NCBI GenBank assembly: GCA_963704455.1
Contig: OY969905.1
Span: forward strand, 3,410,001 to 3,474,000
Origin: DASTCZ01 sp963704455
GTDB lineage: Bacteria; Acidobacteriota; Terriglobia; Acidiferrales; UBA7541
Length of the DNA: 64,000 nt
Direction: 5' to 3'
Both the position numbers and the translations under genes were made by a program. Positions 35,234-44,664 of the stretch are shown in pieces (the stretch's first letter is position 1; each line of letters begins with the position of its first letter). The notes under the pieces were generated by a model. The model saw nothing but the letters and a program-made list of their open reading frames with translations. It was not told the origin of the DNA and did not search any database.

Positions 35234-36318
35234 AAAAGAGCCTCAGATGGGAAATCGATGGGGCGATTGGGTTCCAGGTCTTCCGTCAGCATTAATTTCA
35301 ATGCCCGCCCGACAGAATCATTTTCCGCCAGTCGAAATATGGAAAAAATTCTTTCGATTGCGACAGGTGGCCTTCGCCACAGCGCCGAAAGCGGCTGCAT
35401 CAATTCGCGGGGCCTGCCGGGATGGAAAACGCGGTCATCCCAGCGCCGCGAGCCCACCGGATTCTCCGGGTATTCCCGGATGATGTCGAGCAGCGTTTTC
35501 ATTGTGCGCAGGCAAAGCGGCTCCTGATATTGCGGCATGAAGACGATGTGGCTGAGCCCGCCGTCGCGGATTTCGTGGATAAATTCGGGAAGCGATTCAG
35601 CTTCAGTGAAATTTAGCACCGCGCTTGGCTCGGTGGCGTGGCGATCTCCGCCCGATACAACCGGACGCCCCCACCGCTCGGCCAATTGAAGAGCGCGGTA
35701 ATTTTCTTTCCACGAGCGCGTTGCGTTCAGCTCCAGTGCGTGGAGGAATCTGCAATTCACTTCAAGAAATTGTTCAACGGTTTGCGCAAACGCCTGCCCG
35801 CCCGTTGACCGCTGCTCCCAAAGTGGATGATTGAAAACAATCAGGACATCCGGGTCTTCATCAAGCGATGCAAGCAATTCCGTCAATCGCTTTTCATTAG
35901 GATTGAGCGTGTAGAAAGCAAGGTCCGCCACAATCTCCGCTGCGTTGCCTTCCGGTAAATTATGAATGCCGAGATGGAAGATGGTGCCGCGGAAGGGGAC
36001 ACTCCATTCTAGGGACAATGGCACGTGGCGGACTTCAGGAACGAGCCGCAGAAGCGCCGGGGCTTCAATGTTGTCGTGATCGGTTAAGGAGACGATACTC
36101 GCGAGACCGAGCACATTCTCGATCTGCCCGGATTCCAAATCATAGGCTTGCTTCGGCGTCAAAGGCGGCGTCCAGTAAGCCTGGTCAAAATCCACGGGGA
36201 GCAGAGAAACGCTCTTCTGCTTCTCAAGAGCCCATTGAAGCAGGGAAAATCTCTGTGCAAATTCCGGAATGAACTGGAGGCCTTCCTTGGAATGGTTCGT
36301 GTGGCCATGAAGCGACAC
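35230..36318 (-). CDS. PHP-domain metallohydrolase
   Basis: About 362 residues from the GTG at 36318 (VSLHGHTNHSKEG), which has AGGA six bases upstream; the frame is open to a TTG at 36384, but those extra residues look non-coding. PHP metal-binding motifs are seen as SLHGHTNHS, SLTDHDNIEAP and VFNHPLWE, with SGGDRHATEP later. PHP enzymes include polymerase and histidinol-phosphate phosphoesterases. Paired with a GT4 enzyme this may be a phosphatase or regulator of glycolipid synthesis; that is inference from the operon. Confidence 0.82.
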   Translation of the reverse strand: MSLHGHTNHSKEGLQFIPEFAQRFSLLQWALEKQKSVSLLPVDFDQAYWTPPLTPKQAYDLESGQIENVLGLASIVSLTDHDNIEAPALLRLVPEVRHVPLSLEWSVPFRGTIFHLGIHNLPEGNAAEIVADLAFYTLNPNEKRLTELLASLDEDPDVLIVFNHPLWEQRSTGGQAFAQTVEQFLEVNCRFLHALELNATRSWKENYRALQLAERWGRPVVSGGDRHATEPSAVLNFTEAESLPEFIHEIRDGGLSHIVFMPQYQEPLCLRTMKTLLDIIREYPENPVGSRRWDDRVFHPGRPRELMQPLSALWRRPPVAIERIFSIFRLAENDSVGRALKLMLTEDLEPNRPIDFPSEALL

Positions 36319-36696
36319 GCCCGTCCTATACCCTCTCGTGCAAGTTGGCTTATTCCACAGGCAGGACAGTTTTATTTGTGTCAAAAGAACTCGCTCTCAA
36401 TCAGTATTTTTCTGGGCCGCACTCAGCAGGATGCTTCACCGACATTTTACCGCCGATAGTACGTTGGATGAGTGACAAGTCAAACCAGTTGCCCTCAATA
36501 TCACAATACCTGCGACATTGCCGGGCGGCTGCTCAAACGACGCCAAACTTTTCTAAAGCGTGTTTTATTTTTTTCAGCAAGCAACGTGACCGCGGATTTT
36601 GGCCTGCAAACCTGCCTGCCACTTGGCAAATACTATCATCGTTCGCTTATGCGTCAAACGTGTTTTGGAAAAAGGTAAATGACGATTCCGGAGCGC
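36319..36696. other. Intergenic region between the PHP gene and ispG
   Basis: About 380 bases. It holds the upstream region of the PHP-GT4 operon and the 3' flank of ispG. A partial CCTGCCTGCC...GGCA at about 36611-36627 looks like a decayed copy of the tRNA-cluster palindrome. No gene or RNA is supported. Confidence 0.5.
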
Positions 36697-38016
36697 TCAA
36701 GAGTGGGCTGCGCTTTTGCGCCGCGGAAACTTTGTCGAAATGTAATCGTCCACGAGCGCTTGAAATGCGCGTGAAAGTTCGTCGTAGTTACCCTGCAACG
36801 TCGTGAACTTTTGCCCGTCAATATAAACAGGGCATCGCGGCTCTTCGCCGGTGCCGGGCAGGCTGATTCCGATGTTCGCGGCCTTTGATTCGCCCGGTCC
36901 ATTCACGATGCAGCCCATCACTGCGAGCTTCATCTCTTCCACTCCGTCGTATTGTTTCTTCCACTCCGGCATCTGTTCGCGGATGTAGCCTTGAATGCTC
37001 TCAGCCAGCTCTTGAAAAGTCGAACTGGTCGTGCGGCCGCAGCCGGGGCACGCCGTCACGCTCGGCGAAAAACTACGAAGCCCGAGCGCCTGCAGCAATT
37101 CGCATGCGGCGTAAACTTCTTCGCGGCGATCGCCGCCCGGCTTCGGTGTAAGTGAGATGCGGATCGTATCACCGATGCCCTCGTGCAAAAGAATCCCCAT
37201 CGCTGCCGATGACCACACCGAACCCTTCAATCCCATGCCCGCTTCGGTTAGTCCAAGGTGCAGAGGCTGTTGAGTCTTCGCGCTCAAATCACGGTAAATT
37301 GTAATCAGGTCGAGAGGCCGCGAAGTCTTGCACGAAATAATGATCTGATCATTCCGCAGGCCCGATTGCAGAGCGAGCTCGGTGGACTCGACCGCCGAGA
37401 TCACCATGCACTCGTTGATGATCTCCTCGGAGCTGAACCCGAGATCGCCGTCGGTATTCTCCTGCATCTTGCGCATCACCAGCTCTTGGTTCAGCGACCC
37501 GCCATTCACGCCGATGCGCACCGGCTTCCCGTGATCACGCGCGATGTTGCAAATGGCGGAGAACTGTTCATCGCGCCGCTTGCCCGCGCCCACGTTGCCC
37601 GGGTTGATGCGGTATTTGTCCAGAGCCTCCGCGCATTTCGGATACTGCTTCAGCAAGACGTGCCCGTTGTAGTGGAAATCGCCGATGATCGGCGCGTTAC
37701 ACCCGGCATCCAAGAGCCGCTGTTTGATCTCCGGCACTGCCGCCGCCGCTTCCGGCACATTCACCGTAATGCGCACAAGTTCCGAGCCGGCCTGCGCCAG
37801 CTCGAGGCACTGCTGGAAAGTGGACGTCGCGTCGGCCGTATCCGTGTTCGTCATGGATTGCACGACCACCGGAGCGTCCCCGCCGACCAACACGTGGCCA
37901 ACTTTCACGCCGAAAGTTTTCCTGCGGGCAACGCGCGAAATGCCGTGGGATGCCGCCTGGACTGCTTCTGCCGAGGGATTGCCGCCAATGCGCACGAGTG
38001 TTGGTTCAGATTTCAT
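36697..38016 (-). CDS. ispG: 4-hydroxy-3-methylbut-2-en-1-yl diphosphate synthase
   Basis: A 439-residue iron-sulfur enzyme of the methylerythritol phosphate route to isoprenoids; it turns the cyclic diphosphate MEcPP into HMBPP. The N-terminal TIM-barrel part shows VQSMTNTDTADATSTFQQ and GNVGAGKRRDEQF. The cluster ligands lie in CPGCGRTT (two Cys) and CIVNGPGESK. The length is that of the two-domain bacterial enzyme without the plant/Chlamydia insertion. It stands alone, with ATG at 38016. Confidence 0.95.
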   Translation of the reverse strand: MKSEPTLVRIGGNPSAEAVQAASHGISRVARRKTFGVKVGHVLVGGDAPVVVQSMTNTDTADATSTFQQCLELAQAGSELVRITVNVPEAAAAVPEIKQRLLDAGCNAPIIGDFHYNGHVLLKQYPKCAEALDKYRINPGNVGAGKRRDEQFSAICNIARDHGKPVRIGVNGGSLNQELVMRKMQENTDGDLGFSSEEIINECMVISAVESTELALQSGLRNDQIIISCKTSRPLDLITIYRDLSAKTQQPLHLGLTEAGMGLKGSVWSSAAMGILLHEGIGDTIRISLTPKPGGDRREEVYAACELLQALGLRSFSPSVTACPGCGRTTSSTFQELAESIQGYIREQMPEWKKQYDGVEEMKLAVMGCIVNGPGESKAANIGISLPGTGEEPRCPVYIDGQKFTTLQGNYDELSRAFQALVDDYISTKFPRRKSAAHS

Positions 38017-38144
38017 AGATCGCCTGAAAATGGGTTCTTATTATATCGCGGATTGAAACAGTTCGTAAGAATGAGGCTTTTCTATGGCGCCGAGCAGTCT
38101 TCTTTTCAGATCCAACGCTGCAATGCCAGTGCAGGTGTCCGTTT

Positions 38145-40172
38145 CTACTCTTTTCCTGTCTTTCCAGCGGAGCTGCCCGGTAGCGCGGTGCCCTTCGGGT
38201 CCGTAGATTTCCCGGCGCCAAGCCCGGGGCCACCATTTCCAGCTAGGTATCGCATCGCGGTAGCGGCAAGTCCATCAAGCGCCCCGCCGCCATTCGATCC
38301 GCTCGTCACCAATATGTCCGGCACAAATTTTGACGTGCCTTCCGAGAGCTGCGTGATCACATTTACAAGGGCGGTCGCGTTCGACCCCAGCGCTCGCACT
38401 TGAGCTTCATATCCGCGGGCGCGCGCCAATCCTACGGCTTCCACCTCGGCGCCCTTTGCGGCACCCGTCTGCCGAATGTATTCGGATTCGCCGCGCGCCT
38501 CTTCCGTGCGGGCATTCGCGTTGTTCGTCTTGATGTCCACTCCCACTTTCGATTTCGCCAGGTCCGCCTGCATTTCGGCCGTGCCCTTTGAATTCTCCAT
38601 GGCGATTCTTTCTTCTTGGGCGGACCGCTGCTTCTTGTAGGTTTCAATTTCTTGGTTTGCGATTTCACGCTGCGTCAGCACTTTCACCAAATCTTCCGGC
38701 AGCTCAACGTCCTGGATATACACGCCGCGCGTTTCCACGTGATATTGGTCGAGCTGCTCCTTAATATGCTTAAACGCTTCTTCTTGTACCTGTTGCCGCG
38801 TTTCGATGAACCGGATTGCGGGCATGCTCTGCAATTTGTCGCGGAAGTGATTCCCCACTGCGGCCTGCAAAACTTCGTTCACCAAGTTCATCATCGTGCC
38901 GACCATGGAGATCACGCGAGGCGCATTTGTGTCCGGTACGTGGATTTGCACTTGCAAGTCAATGTGAAAAATGAATCCTTCATTGCTTTTGGCGACAATC
39001 TGCTGGAGATTCGCATCCAGATTGTGAGCCTGCGAAACCGCGTCCGCCCAGTTCAGCGTGAGGATTGACGTTGGCACAATTTCCGCCTGATAGCAGCGCG
39101 GGTTCAGCGGATATTTCCCAGTGCGCAGCGCTTCCTCCCAAATCCCGCGATGGCCCGGACGCACGAGCGAGCCGAATTTGAAATCAGTCCCGGAAGTATC
39201 TTGTGTCGGCAAACCAACATACGCCTTCACAACTCCGACCTGTCCCTGTTGCACCACCAGCATCTCCACCATCTCAACGCTTACCAGGAACGGGTTCAGC
39301 GCGTACGCGCCATAGAGCAGGGGATCGTGCTGCAACCCAATGCGTCCCCCATTGTCCAGGAATCCCTGAAAGTCCTGATAGTTGTTGTGGAGTTTGTTCT
39401 TATTTCCCAGGAGCACTTCGATGATCTCACCGTCGGAGGCGCTTGCCTTCTCCATCGCGTCAATATCCGCAAATCCACCCAAGCGGCCGGCAATGTCTCC
39501 TGAAGGCAGAGGATCGCCCTCGTAGGTAGTCACGATGCCAACAGAATCCCTGAGCGCGCCGCTTTTGTCGACGGGCCTCGGCTCGATTCGCACCAGGTCA
39601 AGCTGGTCCGGGCGAAGGCCCAGCGCATCGCACGTAAGCCTTCCCGCCTTTGCGGCTCGCACGCGCAGTTCAGATGAAATCGGCAGCCCGAATACCTGAT
39701 TCTTCGTCAAGACCATGAAACCAACAGGATGAATAGGCGCCAGCGTACCGGGAGGAAATACAGGCCGCTGAACGCCTTTCTGACCTCCGCCAGTCACAAA
39801 CGACCGCAGATTTGAAAAGTTTCCGAACTCTTTCTTATAAACCGCGGATTTTGCGCCAATCGGCAGCGGCGTGCCCACTTGCGAAATCACCACCCCGACC
39901 TCTCCAGCCGGAACCTGCACCCACGGGAATTTCATGACCTCGTAGAGAAGCCAGGCTTTCCAACGGAGCCCGGGCATAAGTAGATCCGCCTGATAACCGG
40001 CCTCGCCATGAAAGGCGATGGCGTTGTCATCGCTCAATTTCTTGGCGGAAACGCGCTTCAGGACCAGCCCAACTTCCGCCGGCCCCACGCGGCGGATGGA
40101 CATCAATATGTAAATCACTACGAGCACAACTGCGGCAGACACCCAGAGAGAGTAAGGGAATCCTAGTAGCAT
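38145..40172 (-). CDS. SPFH/Band 7 domain membrane protein (flotillin-like)
   Basis: About 675 residues from the ATG at 40172 (MLLGFPYSLWVSAAVVLVVIYIL); a GTG at 40181 would add three. One N-terminal membrane span is followed by a long SPFH region (VQVPAGEVGVVISQVG, FNPFLVSVEM-like segments, TREIANQEIETYKKQRSAQEE) and a coiled-coil, Ala/Glu-rich region (about 500-610). The C-terminus is Gly-rich. Such proteins form membrane scaffolds or microdomains and often guard proteases. No NfeD or FtsH partner gene is adjacent. Confidence 0.85.
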   Translation of the reverse strand: MLLGFPYSLWVSAAVVLVVIYILMSIRRVGPAEVGLVLKRVSAKKLSDDNAIAFHGEAGYQADLLMPGLRWKAWLLYEVMKFPWVQVPAGEVGVVISQVGTPLPIGAKSAVYKKEFGNFSNLRSFVTGGGQKGVQRPVFPPGTLAPIHPVGFMVLTKNQVFGLPISSELRVRAAKAGRLTCDALGLRPDQLDLVRIEPRPVDKSGALRDSVGIVTTYEGDPLPSGDIAGRLGGFADIDAMEKASASDGEIIEVLLGNKNKLHNNYQDFQGFLDNGGRIGLQHDPLLYGAYALNPFLVSVEMVEMLVVQQGQVGVVKAYVGLPTQDTSGTDFKFGSLVRPGHRGIWEEALRTGKYPLNPRCYQAEIVPTSILTLNWADAVSQAHNLDANLQQIVAKSNEGFIFHIDLQVQIHVPDTNAPRVISMVGTMMNLVNEVLQAAVGNHFRDKLQSMPAIRFIETRQQVQEEAFKHIKEQLDQYHVETRGVYIQDVELPEDLVKVLTQREIANQEIETYKKQRSAQEERIAMENSKGTAEMQADLAKSKVGVDIKTNNANARTEEARGESEYIRQTGAAKGAEVEAVGLARARGYEAQVRALGSNATALVNVITQLSEGTSKFVPDILVTSGSNGGGALDGLAATAMRYLAGNGGPGLGAGKSTDPKGTALPGSSAGKTGKE

Positions 40173-40293
40173 GTGAGTCACCCCAAGGAGAGATCAAAAT
40201 CATCGTGCGCTTGCGCTTATTCTGTTGTCAAGCAGCGCAGGCCCAAAGAGAGTTTGCAGAGTCAGAAAACACAGCTGAGGCTTTATGAATTCC

Positions 40294-40905
40294 TTAGCTC
40301 GTTTTCGCCGCCTGTGAAGCCGGAGGATTTCCCCGCAGCCCCAGCGCATCCGCTACCCCGCGCATCGCTTCAATGCAGAACGCGATATGCTGGTCGAGCG
40401 GAATGCCCAGTTCTTCCGCGCCTCGCCGCACGTCGTCACGATTCACACCTCGTGCGAATGCCTTGTCCTTCATCTTGCGCATCACGGATTCCGGCTCGAC
40501 CTCAAAGATGCTCTTGCCCGGCTTCACCAGCGAACACGCAGTCAGAAATCCTGCAAGCTCATCGCATGCAAAGAGCGTGTGGTCCAGCGCAGATTCCCGC
40601 GCCACGCCGGTATAGTCCGCGTGCGCAAGAACCGCGTGGATCATCTCTTCAGGGTATCCGCGCTCGCGCAATATCTTCGAACCTTCATAAGGGTGCTCGG
40701 CGTCAGCGCGATGGTCGTTGTTCGGCCAGCGCTCGTAGTCGAAGTCGTGTAGCAGCGCAGTTATGCACCAAAGCTTCTCATCCGCTCCAGTTTTGTGCGC
40801 ATAAGCCCGCACGCACGCCTCAACGGCCAGCGCGTGCTTGCGCAGGTTTTCATTCTGTGTGTATTCGCAAAGCAGATTCCACGCCGAATTTCGATCAATG
40901 ACCAC
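40294..40905 (-). CDS. HD-domain phosphohydrolase-like protein
   Basis: About 203 residues from the GTG at 40905, chosen because AGGGGG lies seven bases upstream; an ATG at 40947 is in frame but lacks a ribosome-binding site. The HD motif is in LLHDFDYERWPNNDHR, with a preceding helix LRKHALAVEACVRAYA that carries the first His, and VLAHADYTG after it. Proteins of this group are often annotated as HDIG hydrolases acting on nucleotides or phosphoesters. The substrate is unknown. It is divergent from the XRE regulator gene. Confidence 0.85.
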   Translation of the reverse strand: MVIDRNSAWNLLCEYTQNENLRKHALAVEACVRAYAHKTGADEKLWCITALLHDFDYERWPNNDHRADAEHPYEGSKILRERGYPEEMIHAVLAHADYTGVARESALDHTLFACDELAGFLTACSLVKPGKSIFEVEPESVMRKMKDKAFARGVNRDDVRRGAEELGIPLDQHIAFCIEAMRGVADALGLRGNPPASQAAKTS

Positions 40906-41058
40906 CGCTGTCCCCCTTTGAACCACCCTTTGGACCGAGGAATGCATAGATTACCGCAACTCTCGAAGTTTCTGCGTGTTTGAGTAACTAGACTTTCGGC
41001 CTCGGAGTCTGAGTAATCTCGGGAATGTGTCAAACGCAGCGAAAGCTGAAAATAACCC

Positions 41059-41087
41059 TTGACACGGGGAAGCGATACACCGACAAT
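41059..41087 (+). promoter_or_regulatory. Likely sigma-70 promoter of the XRE regulator gene
   Basis: TTGACA (41059-41064), a 17-base spacer and GACAAT (41082-41087, 4/6). The leader to the start codon would be about 75 bases. Confidence 0.5.
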
Positions 41088-41167
41088 GCCCAACGCGCCT
41101 GTTTCTGCCTTCCCCCCAAGTGTAGTTCCTCTACTCCGCATGCCGGAAGAATGTGCGAGGAGCACCG

Positions 41168-41833
41168 GTGTCGGAACAAAACGGCAACAGGGCAATGAGT
41201 GATTTAGATCGTGATGTAATACGCTGCAAGACGTGCGGCTTGGTGCAGTATCGCACCAAAAACGACGTCTGCCGGCGTTGCTTGCACATGCTGCCGCCGA
41301 AGACGGAATTCTTGATTCCGCCCCCGGCGCCGCAGGAGTTGCCAGGCGACGAACGGCAACTTTTCGAGAAGTGGCCGAACCGCGAGACGGTGGAAAACAT
41401 CGGGCAGCGGATCCGGCAGCTTCGCGAATCGCGGGGGATGACGCAGAGCCAGCTACAGGCGCGTTCACGTGTTTCGCGCTCGTATCTCTCTCGCATCGAA
41501 AGCGGCCAGATGACCCCGAGCCTCGGAACGCTCGAAAAGATTTCCGAGGCGCTCGGTGTCGGCTTGAACCGCTTCTTTGTGCCGGAGTCCAATGGCGAAG
41601 CGCTGCTCGAAGATCCCTTTATTCAGGGATTGCGGCCGTTCCTGCGTCAGCTTGACTGGGAACAGTGGCAGTCCATTCTGAAGAGGCTCGCGGCAATTAG
41701 TGATCACGTCGCCGCACCCATCCTTCCCGCAGCAGGGAATGGCCTGGTGCGAACGATGCCGCAGCCGATGCGTGTTTCCGCTCCGACCTTTGTGCGCCGC
41801 CCTCAGCCTAGCGTCGCCGTGGGCCAGCGCTGA
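41168..41833 (+). CDS. XRE-family regulator with N-terminal zinc-ribbon-like pair
   Basis: About 221 residues. GTG at 41168 is chosen for GAGGAG at 41157-41162; ATG at 41195 (MSDLDRDVIRC) is an alternative. Two CxxC pairs (CKTC and CRRC, about 13-residue gap) form a likely zinc ribbon, followed by a proline-rich linker and an XRE helix-turn-helix (IRQLRESRGMTQSQLQARSRVSRSYLSRIESGQ MTPS in sequence order). The C-terminal 90 residues are helical without a known sensor domain. The target is unknown; it precedes the LytSR locus on the opposite strand. Confidence 0.85.
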   Translation: MSEQNGNRAMSDLDRDVIRCKTCGLVQYRTKNDVCRRCLHMLPPKTEFLIPPPAPQELPGDERQLFEKWPNRETVENIGQRIRQLRESRGMTQSQLQARSRVSRSYLSRIESGQMTPSLGTLEKISEALGVGLNRFFVPESNGEALLEDPFIQGLRPFLRQLDWEQWQSILKRLAAISDHVAAPILPAAGNGLVRTMPQPMRVSAPTFVRRPQPSVAVGQR

Positions 41834-41973
41834 GCACGGCGGCGCTCTTACAACAGCGAGATTTGCAGGCGGCACGCACGGCGGTCCCGATAGTTCGGGG
41901 CGGCCGGGCGCGTCGCCTTTTCTTTTTTTGAATGTGCTTCCGGCGGAACTCAGAGAAAATTTCGGGAAAAAAT

Positions 41974-42744
41974 CTAGCGGTCGAGGAATGCGCGCAGCCT
42001 CGCGTATCCGGCGCGGCTGACCGGAAGCTTCGCCCCGCTGTGCAGCACGGCGACGTGGCTTTCTTTCCCGTACGGCTCAACCCTTGCGATGCGCTCGAGA
42101 TTCACGATGTACGAGCGGTGCACGCGCAGAAACCGCGCCGGGTCGAGCGCTGCCTCCAGGCTTGCGATGGTCTGCTGCTTCAGGTGTTTCTTTCCTTCGG
42201 CGCAGAGGGCGACATAGTCGTCCTGCGCCTCCGCATAATCCAGCTTTGCCACGGGGATGATATGGACGCGCGCGCCGTCGCGCACCGGAATGCGATCCGC
42301 ATATTGAGCGGGCGGTCGCGCCGCGGCGATCAACTCGGCGGTTGGAACCCCGGGGCGCGGCGATTTGCCCCCAAGCCGCTTTTTCGCGCGCTCCAGCGCC
42401 GCTCCGAAACGGTCCGCGCCTACCGGCTTCAGCAAATAATCCACCGCATGCACTTCAAATGCCCGGATGGCAAATTCGTCGTGGGCCGTGACGAAAATAA
42501 TTGCCGCTTCATTGCCAATAAGTTCGAGCACCTCAAATCCATCGAGCTTCGGCATTTGAATATCGAGGAATACAAGGTCCGGCTCCAATTCCGAAACGGC
42601 CTTGACCGCCTCAAATCCGTTTGCGCATTCCGCGGCAATTTCGATGTCCGCATGAGCGGAAAGGTATTCGCGCAGCACCTGCCGCGCCAGTTCTTCATCG
42701 TCCACGATAATGGTGCGAATCTTCTCGCCGGTTGCGCGTGTCAC
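41974..42744 (-). CDS. LytTR-family response regulator
   Basis: A 256-residue regulator. The receiver domain (about 10-125) has VDDEELAR, VFLDIQMPKLDG with the phospho-acceptor Asp, and VTAHDEFAIRAFE. A LytTR DNA-binding domain (about 145-250) has HIIPVAKLDYAEAQDDYV and RVHRSYIVNLERIARVEP. The start is GTG at 42744, overlapping the kinase stop by four bases. LytTR regulators typically control envelope, exopolysaccharide or toxin genes. Confidence 0.93.
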   Translation of the reverse strand: MTRATGEKIRTIIVDDEELARQVLREYLSAHADIEIAAECANGFEAVKAVSELEPDLVFLDIQMPKLDGFEVLELIGNEAAIIFVTAHDEFAIRAFEVHAVDYLLKPVGADRFGAALERAKKRLGGKSPRPGVPTAELIAAARPPAQYADRIPVRDGARVHIIPVAKLDYAEAQDDYVALCAEGKKHLKQQTIASLEAALDPARFLRVHRSYIVNLERIARVEPYGKESHVAVLHSGAKLPVSRAGYARLRAFLDR

Positions 42745-43811
42745 GCGGGCCGGGCCTCCTTTTCCGCCGGAAGCGTGATACTGACGCGGAACACGCCTCC
42801 TTCTGGTTTCACATGAATGCTTGCACGGCTGCCGTACCGCGCCGCCAGCCGCTGGCGCACGTTCGCCAATCCGACACCACTCTTGCGCCGTGGAGGCGCA
42901 TCCGGGTCAAAGCTGTTCTCGATTGCGATTTGCACCACGCCGTCCTGGCATTGCACACCGAGCAGTATCGATCCGCCCTCCACCAAATTTGCCACGCCGT
43001 GCGCCACAGCGTTCTCCACCAGCGGCTGCAAGAGCAATGGAGGCACGTCGAACGCGAGCGCTTCCTCTTCGACGTTTTCCTCCATGCGCAGCCGCGCGCC
43101 AAACCGAATTTTCTCCACCGCCAAAAACGCGTTCACCAGTGAAAGTTCTTCTTCGAGCGGTATCACCGCCTTCTCGCCGAGCCCCAGCGTGCGCCGCAGG
43201 AAATCTCCGAGCAGGATGCACATCTCCCGCGCACGTGCCGGGTCCGAGCTTGTGAGCGCGCTTATCGAATTCAAGCTGTTAAAAAGGAAATGTGGGTTTA
43301 CCTGCGCCTTGAGCGCCCGCAATTCAGCGTCACGCGCCAAAAGATTCGCGCGATTCACCTTCGCCTCCGCCGCGCGCGACGATTCCACCGCGATAACAAC
43401 GTAATAGAACGCCACCGAGAGGAGATAGAGAAGTCCGCCCATCCCCGCAACAAGCGGGATGTCCGGCAAGAACCGTCTGTCCAGCCCCGGAAATACTCCA
43501 GTGTTCGAAAGTTCGAATGCCAGAAACTTGGCCGCAACTACCCACAAACTGGCGGCCACTAGCGCACCCGTCATGTGCGTTCCCACCACGCGGATGAAAC
43601 TCGATTTATCGAGCGGAGTTACCCGGCAGGAGTACCACGCGGAAAGGCACACCATTGCGTACAGGAGACAAAGTGCTATGGCGAGCGTTACGGACTCGCG
43701 CCGTGAAATCCCGCCGGGAATGCCCAGCAAGTAAGCAAACATCCCCGCAACCGGGATCCACGCGAGAAGATAAAGCGCCAGCTTGCGGAGATGGCTGAGG
43801 ATCGGGTGCAT
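42741..43811 (-). CDS. LytS-type sensor histidine kinase
   Basis: A 356-residue membrane kinase. Several N-terminal membrane segments (about 10-140) precede the HisKA_7TM/His_kinase block with the phospho-acceptor in NPHFLFNSLNSISAL, and an ATPase region with LLLQPLVENAVAHGV and KSGVGLANVRQRL. It lacks a recognisable extracellular sensor domain, as is usual for the YehU/LytS group. It is translationally coupled to its regulator. Confidence 0.93.
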   Translation of the reverse strand: MHPILSHLRKLALYLLAWIPVAGMFAYLLGIPGGISRRESVTLAIALCLLYAMVCLSAWYSCRVTPLDKSSFIRVVGTHMTGALVAASLWVVAAKFLAFELSNTGVFPGLDRRFLPDIPLVAGMGGLLYLLSVAFYYVVIAVESSRAAEAKVNRANLLARDAELRALKAQVNPHFLFNSLNSISALTSSDPARAREMCILLGDFLRRTLGLGEKAVIPLEEELSLVNAFLAVEKIRFGARLRMEENVEEEALAFDVPPLLLQPLVENAVAHGVANLVEGGSILLGVQCQDGVVQIAIENSFDPDAPPRRKSGVGLANVRQRLAARYGSRASIHVKPEGGVFRVSITLPAEKEARPA

Positions 43812-43863
43812 TCACAAGTCAATTCAATTGAGTCGGGTCCATCCTGACGCCGTTCATCGCATC

Positions 43864-44664
43864 TCAGTCCTTGATTACTACGCCGCCCATAAGAATAATT
43901 CCGCGGACGATCAACCGTTTGGCAGGTCCTGCGTCCGGCGTCGGGGCGTGGTCCCGCTCGTCCACGAGCCCGCCCATCACGGGGGTACCCCGCATCTCTA
44001 CACTCCAGTTGCTTGGGACGCGAATCTTTCCTCCACCCATAAACGCAATAACGTCAATCACGGCCGAATCGCCTTGAATGTCCGCCTGTGTAAAGTCGAT
44101 ATCGAATCCGCCCCAGACCACGGCGACCCTTCCGCGCGTAAAATTCTTGCTCACGATGCGCTGCTTCACCCCGCCCATAAACCCTGAATAGTTGAATGTC
44201 CCGCTCGCCGCCTCTTCGCCGCCCACAACTCCCCAGTGTCTTTCCAGGCGCCCGACAAATGGAATCCGTGATCCGTAATTCGGTGCCCCGCCATCGCTGA
44301 ATCTGCGGACCACCAACGACAGCCCCAGTGCGATCAACAGGATCGGCCAGATGGTCTCAAACCCAATGTGGATGGGGATGTACCCAAGATCTCCAAGAAG
44401 CATGACTACGCCGATGGCAACCATTGCGAATCCAAAAAAGCGGGTCGTGCCGATGTGGCCGAATAGATTCTCCAGTCCGAGGAAGATGAAGACCGCTGGC
44501 CAAAAGAATAGATACAGCCGGTGCGCGGAAACTATTCCCTGTTGGTCCAGCAGCAGCACCACGCCCAACGCGAGCAGAAACAGTCCAACAAAAATCCCTG
44601 AGCCGCCATGGACGATGAATATAGAGCGGCGCCGGTTGCGGTCCACGTTGGGGTTATCGTCCAC
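43864..44664 (-). CDS. LiaF-like membrane protein
   Basis: A 266-residue protein with four membrane segments in the N-terminal 130 residues (GIFVGLFLLALGVVLLLDQ, LYLFFWPAVFIFLGLENLF, FGFAMVAIGVVMLLGDLGYI, WPILLIALGLSLVVRR), matching the DUF5668/LiaF_N layout. The C-terminal beta domain (about 150-266) matches the cell-wall-active antibiotic response (LiaF C-terminal) fold: FDIDFTQADIQGDSAVIDVIAFMGGGKIRVP. In Firmicutes LiaF restrains a two-component system; here it lies next to LytS/LytTR, so a similar role is plausible but unproven. The start is GTG at 44664. Confidence 0.85.
   Translation of the reverse strand: MDDNPNVDRNRRRSIFIVHGGSGIFVGLFLLALGVVLLLDQQGIVSAHRLYLFFWPAVFIFLGLENLFGHIGTTRFFGFAMVAIGVVMLLGDLGYIPIHIGFETIWPILLIALGLSLVVRRFSDGGAPNYGSRIPFVGRLERHWGVVGGEEAASGTFNYSGFMGGVKQRIVSKNFTRGRVAVVWGGFDIDFTQADIQGDSAVIDVIAFMGGGKIRVPSNWSVEMRGTPVMGGLVDERDHAPTPDAGPAKRLIVRGIILMGGVVIKD

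Noticed and set aside
36611..36627. Sixth copy of the tRNA-cluster palindrome
   Set aside because: Only one arm is intact and the second arm is GGCA; at best a decayed copy.
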